Source of the DNA: Anaerolineales bacterium
GTDB taxonomy: Bacteria; Chloroflexota; Anaerolineae; Anaerolineales; Villigracilaceae
NCBI GenBank assembly: GCA_017882065.1
Contig: JADGQD010000029.1
Coordinates: 1 to 14,176, forward strand
Direction: 5' to 3'
Length of the DNA stretch: 14,176 nucleotides
Part shown: positions 12,047 through 14,176 of the stretch, in pieces
Layout: each line of letters opens with the position of its first letter
Position numbering within the stretch: position 1 is the stretch's first letter
The notes under the pieces: model-generated
Databases searched by the model: none
What the model was told of the DNA's origin: nothing
The model's input: only the letters and a program-made list of their open reading frames with translations
Made by a program: the position numbers and the translations under genes

Positions 12047-14176
12047 ATGCGTAATCAACCAGTTCATCCTTCCACTCGCAGCCTGTTATCTCTGGTGAGC
12101 GTCTTTGTCCTGTTGCTCAATGGTTGTTCTTTTTCGCTGCTGGACATTCCGGGACTAAACTTACCATCCGCCACACCATCCCTGCCTCCGGGACCAACCC
12201 CCACGCCCCAGCCATCCGCGGCGGTGACTTTCCATGTGGCGCTGCCTTCGCCATTACTGGCAGGGGAGACTCTCTACCTGTCAGTGGTTGACGAGAGTAC
12301 CGGGCTGGGACTGAACGCGGTCAATTATGCCATGCAGGGTATGGACACGTTGCACTATACAGTTGCCATTCCCTTCATCATGAACAGCATCGTCAAATAC
12401 CGCTACCTCCGCCAGGGTACGATCCCGTTTACGGAAGACGACTCGTTTGACAAACCGGTGCGCTATCGCATATACGATGTCACCGGTCCTGGGACGGTGG
12501 ATGATGTAGTCGCCTCGTGGAGCGACAGCCTTTTCTCTAGCCCCTCCGGGCGGCTGACCGGCCAGGTGGTTGATTCCTCCAACAATACTCCCATCCCGAA
12601 CATCCTTATCGCCGCAGGTGGGCAGCAGACATTGACCGATTCGACCGGCTCGTTCGTTCTTGAAAGCCTCCCTGTTGGAACACATAACCTGGTGGCCTAT
12701 GCCATTGATGGCACTTACCAGACCTTTCAGCAGGGTGCCCGTGTCGAAGTGGGACAGCGCACCCCGGTCACGCTCTCGCTGACCCCTGCGCAAATGGTCA
12801 ACGTCATTTTCACATTATCTGTACCGGCCAATACAATTCGAAATGCCCCCATCCGCCTGGCCGGAAACCTGTACCAGTTGGGCAACACCTTCGGTGACTT
12901 GCAGGGTGGCCTGAGCACCGTCGCCACCCGGATGCTGATGTTATCTCCGTTGCAGGATGGCCGCTCCACCCTCTCGCTCATGCTCCCTGCTGGTGCCGAT
13001 ATCCGCTACAAATATACTCTCGGCGATGGCTTCTGGAATGCCGAGCACAGCACCGAAGGCGCCTTCGTCGTCCGGCAGTTGATCGTCCCGGCTTCGTCAA
13101 CCCCGGTCCAGGTAGAGGATACAGTCCAGACCTGGCAGGCGGGACCTTCGTCGCCAATCCTATTCGAGGTTGACGTTCCGGCCTACACTCCGGTCACCGA
13201 CATCGTCTCGATCCAGTTCAACCCCTACGGTTGGACCGAGCCCATCCCGATGTGGCCGCTTGGCAACAACCAGTGGGTCTACCAGCTCTACAGCCCGCTC
13301 AATATGCTCGGCGATTTTGAGTACCGGTATTGCCGCAATGATCAGTGCGGGATTGCCGATGATGTGCAAACATCCACCGGTCTTCGCGGGCGCCCAGTCT
13401 CTACCAGCTTGGTCCCGCAGGATTTACAGGACACCGTCTCCGGCTGGACCTGGTTGCAGAACACCACGCCCCCTGCGATAATCGGATACCCGGTGACGGC
13501 GCGGCAAGGATTTATGGCGGGTGTGGAGTTCCAGTCTGATTACGACCCGACCTGGCAGGCTTGGACCCCGCTGGCCATTCAGGACGTGCAGGGTCGTTAC
13601 GCCAACTGGCTGGTGCTCGCCCCTTCCTGGACAGTTGGCCAGACTGCACCATTCGTCTTTTCCCCGGTCCCCGGTGTGGACCCGCTGTGGGCCGACACAC
13701 TCGACACCGTCAGCCGCGCTCGCGCTTCCAACCTGAACGTGGCGCTTTTCCCGGCGGTAAATTTGCCTTCCGATTTAACGGCGTGGTGGACTTCCGCGCC
13801 GCGCGACGAAGCCTGGTGGAACACCTGGTTCGACCGCTATGCGGCTTTCGCTGCTTACAATGCTGACCTGGCGACGAAATCCGGCGCCCAGGCTCTTATC
13901 TTAGGGGGGGACTGGGTCACTCCGGCCTTGCCCGGAGGCCAGATAAACGGGAACAGTTCCGGGGTCCCGGCGGATGCGGAGGCGCGCTGGCAGGCGATCA
14001 TTACCGATGTCCGCAGTCGCTTCGGGGGCAGCGTGTTTTGGGCCTTGTCTTATCCCGGTGGATTACAGTCGGCCCCGGATTTTGCCAAAAACCTGGACGG
14101 TGTTTACCTGCTCTGGTACGCCCCGCTCAGTGGCTCCAATGTGGATCAAATAAAGGCCGCGGCCGGGCAGTTGCTG
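12047..14176 (+). CDS. large lipoprotein: three starch-binding-like repeats, CarboxypepD_reg-like domain and GH113-like barrel (3' end outside window)
   Basis: The frame is open to the last base, giving 710 residues without a stop. A lipoprotein signal ends in the lipobox LLNGC with Cys27, followed by a Pro/Thr linker to about 58. Three divergent CBM20-like segments span about 60-158, 250-363 and 372-467. Each has a Y(R/K)Y strand (VKYRYLRQG, IRYKYTLGDG, FEYRYCRND) and closes with a DxVxxW motif (Trp158, Trp363, Trp467). Between the first two lies a carboxypeptidase-regulatory-like beta domain (about 169-247; LTGQVVDSSNNTPIPN). From about 480 the chain resembles a glycoside-hydrolase TIM barrel of GH113 type (WWNTWFDRYAAFAAYNADLA, then ILGGDW, then LDGVYLLWYAPLSG). 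Where GH113 enzymes carry the acid/base Glu, Asp622 is found. The ribosome site is AAAGGAGGGG. A surface glycan-binding or glycan-cleaving role is likely, but activity is unproven. Confidence 0.85.
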   Translation, partial: MRNQPVHPSTRSLLSLVSVFVLLLNGCSFSLLDIPGLNLPSATPSLPPGPTPTPQPSAAVTFHVALPSPLLAGETLYLSVVDESTGLGLNAVNYAMQGMDTLHYTVAIPFIMNSIVKYRYLRQGTIPFTEDDSFDKPVRYRIYDVTGPGTVDDVVASWSDSLFSSPSGRLTGQVVDSSNNTPIPNILIAAGGQQTLTDSTGSFVLESLPVGTHNLVAYAIDGTYQTFQQGARVEVGQRTPVTLSLTPAQMVNVIFTLSVPANTIRNAPIRLAGNLYQLGNTFGDLQGGLSTVATRMLMLSPLQDGRSTLSLMLPAGADIRYKYTLGDGFWNAEHSTEGAFVVRQLIVPASSTPVQVEDTVQTWQAGPSSPILFEVDVPAYTPVTDIVSIQFNPYGWTEPIPMWPLGNNQWVYQLYSPLNMLGDFEYRYCRNDQCGIADDVQTSTGLRGRPVSTSLVPQDLQDTVSGWTWLQNTTPPAIIGYPVTARQGFMAGVEFQSDYDPTWQAWTPLAIQDVQGRYANWLVLAPSWTVGQTAPFVFSPVPGVDPLWADTLDTVSRARASNLNVALFPAVNLPSDLTAWWTSAPRDEAWWNTWFDRYAAFAAYNADLATKSGAQALILGGDWVTPALPGGQINGNSSGVPADAEARWQAIITDVRSRFGGSVFWALSYPGGLQSAPDFAKNLDGVYLLWYAPLSGSNVDQIKAAAGQLL

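Noticed and set aside
12281..12793. 170-residue minus-strand frame opposite the lipoprotein
   Set aside because: The plus-strand frame has a lipobox, ribosome site and repeated domains and stays open to the window end.

Overview
The window looks like chromosomal DNA of a Chloroflexota bacterium, most likely Anaerolineae. This is inferred from gene content and family resemblance: a TatC with a long amino-terminal extension, a CTC-type ribosomal protein bL25 with an acidic tail, an MFS/spermidine-synthase-like fusion, a COG4832 GyrI-like protein, and a large lipoprotein with a GH113-like end. The DNA is moderately GC-rich and densely coding. No tRNA, rRNA, insertion sequence, CRISPR array or phage gene was seen. 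Two genes are cut by the window edges: mnmA on the left and the lipoprotein on the right.

Left part (1-4456): the 3' end of mnmA (tRNA 2-thiouridylase); a small three-helix membrane protein; a cold-shock protein on the minus strand with a long leader and its own terminator; then a cytoplasmic S9 prolyl-oligopeptidase-type peptidase and trmI (tRNA m1A58 methyltransferase) on the plus strand, separated by two abutting hairpins.

Middle part (4457-7418): a plus-strand pair (a helical-repeat/zinc-ribbon protein whose start may be frameshifted, and a CoA-type Nudix hydrolase) converges on a minus-strand GyrI-like protein and rplY (bL25). The two minus-strand genes each have a hairpin-plus-T-tract terminator. 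A 17-bp perfect palindrome of unknown role lies between them.

Right part (7419-14176): rplY and an MFS/aminopropyltransferase-like fusion are divergent and share a short control region with a perfect palindrome. The fusion overlaps a DUF1461 membrane protein by ATGA. An extended -10 promoter then opens a tight cluster of an Asp23/Gls24 protein, nusB, a TatA/B-type protein and tatC. The last gene is a lipoprotein with three starch-binding-like repeats and a GH113-like barrel; it runs off the end.

Most genes are housekeeping: tRNA modification, ribosome, antitermination and protein export. No complete new multi-gene system stands out. The most distinctive items are the lipoprotein architecture with Asp where GH113 enzymes carry the acid/base Glu, a TatC lacking two usually conserved glutamates, a probable frameshift in the zinc-ribbon gene, and several palindromes placed at promoters. 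All promoter and terminator calls are by eye.
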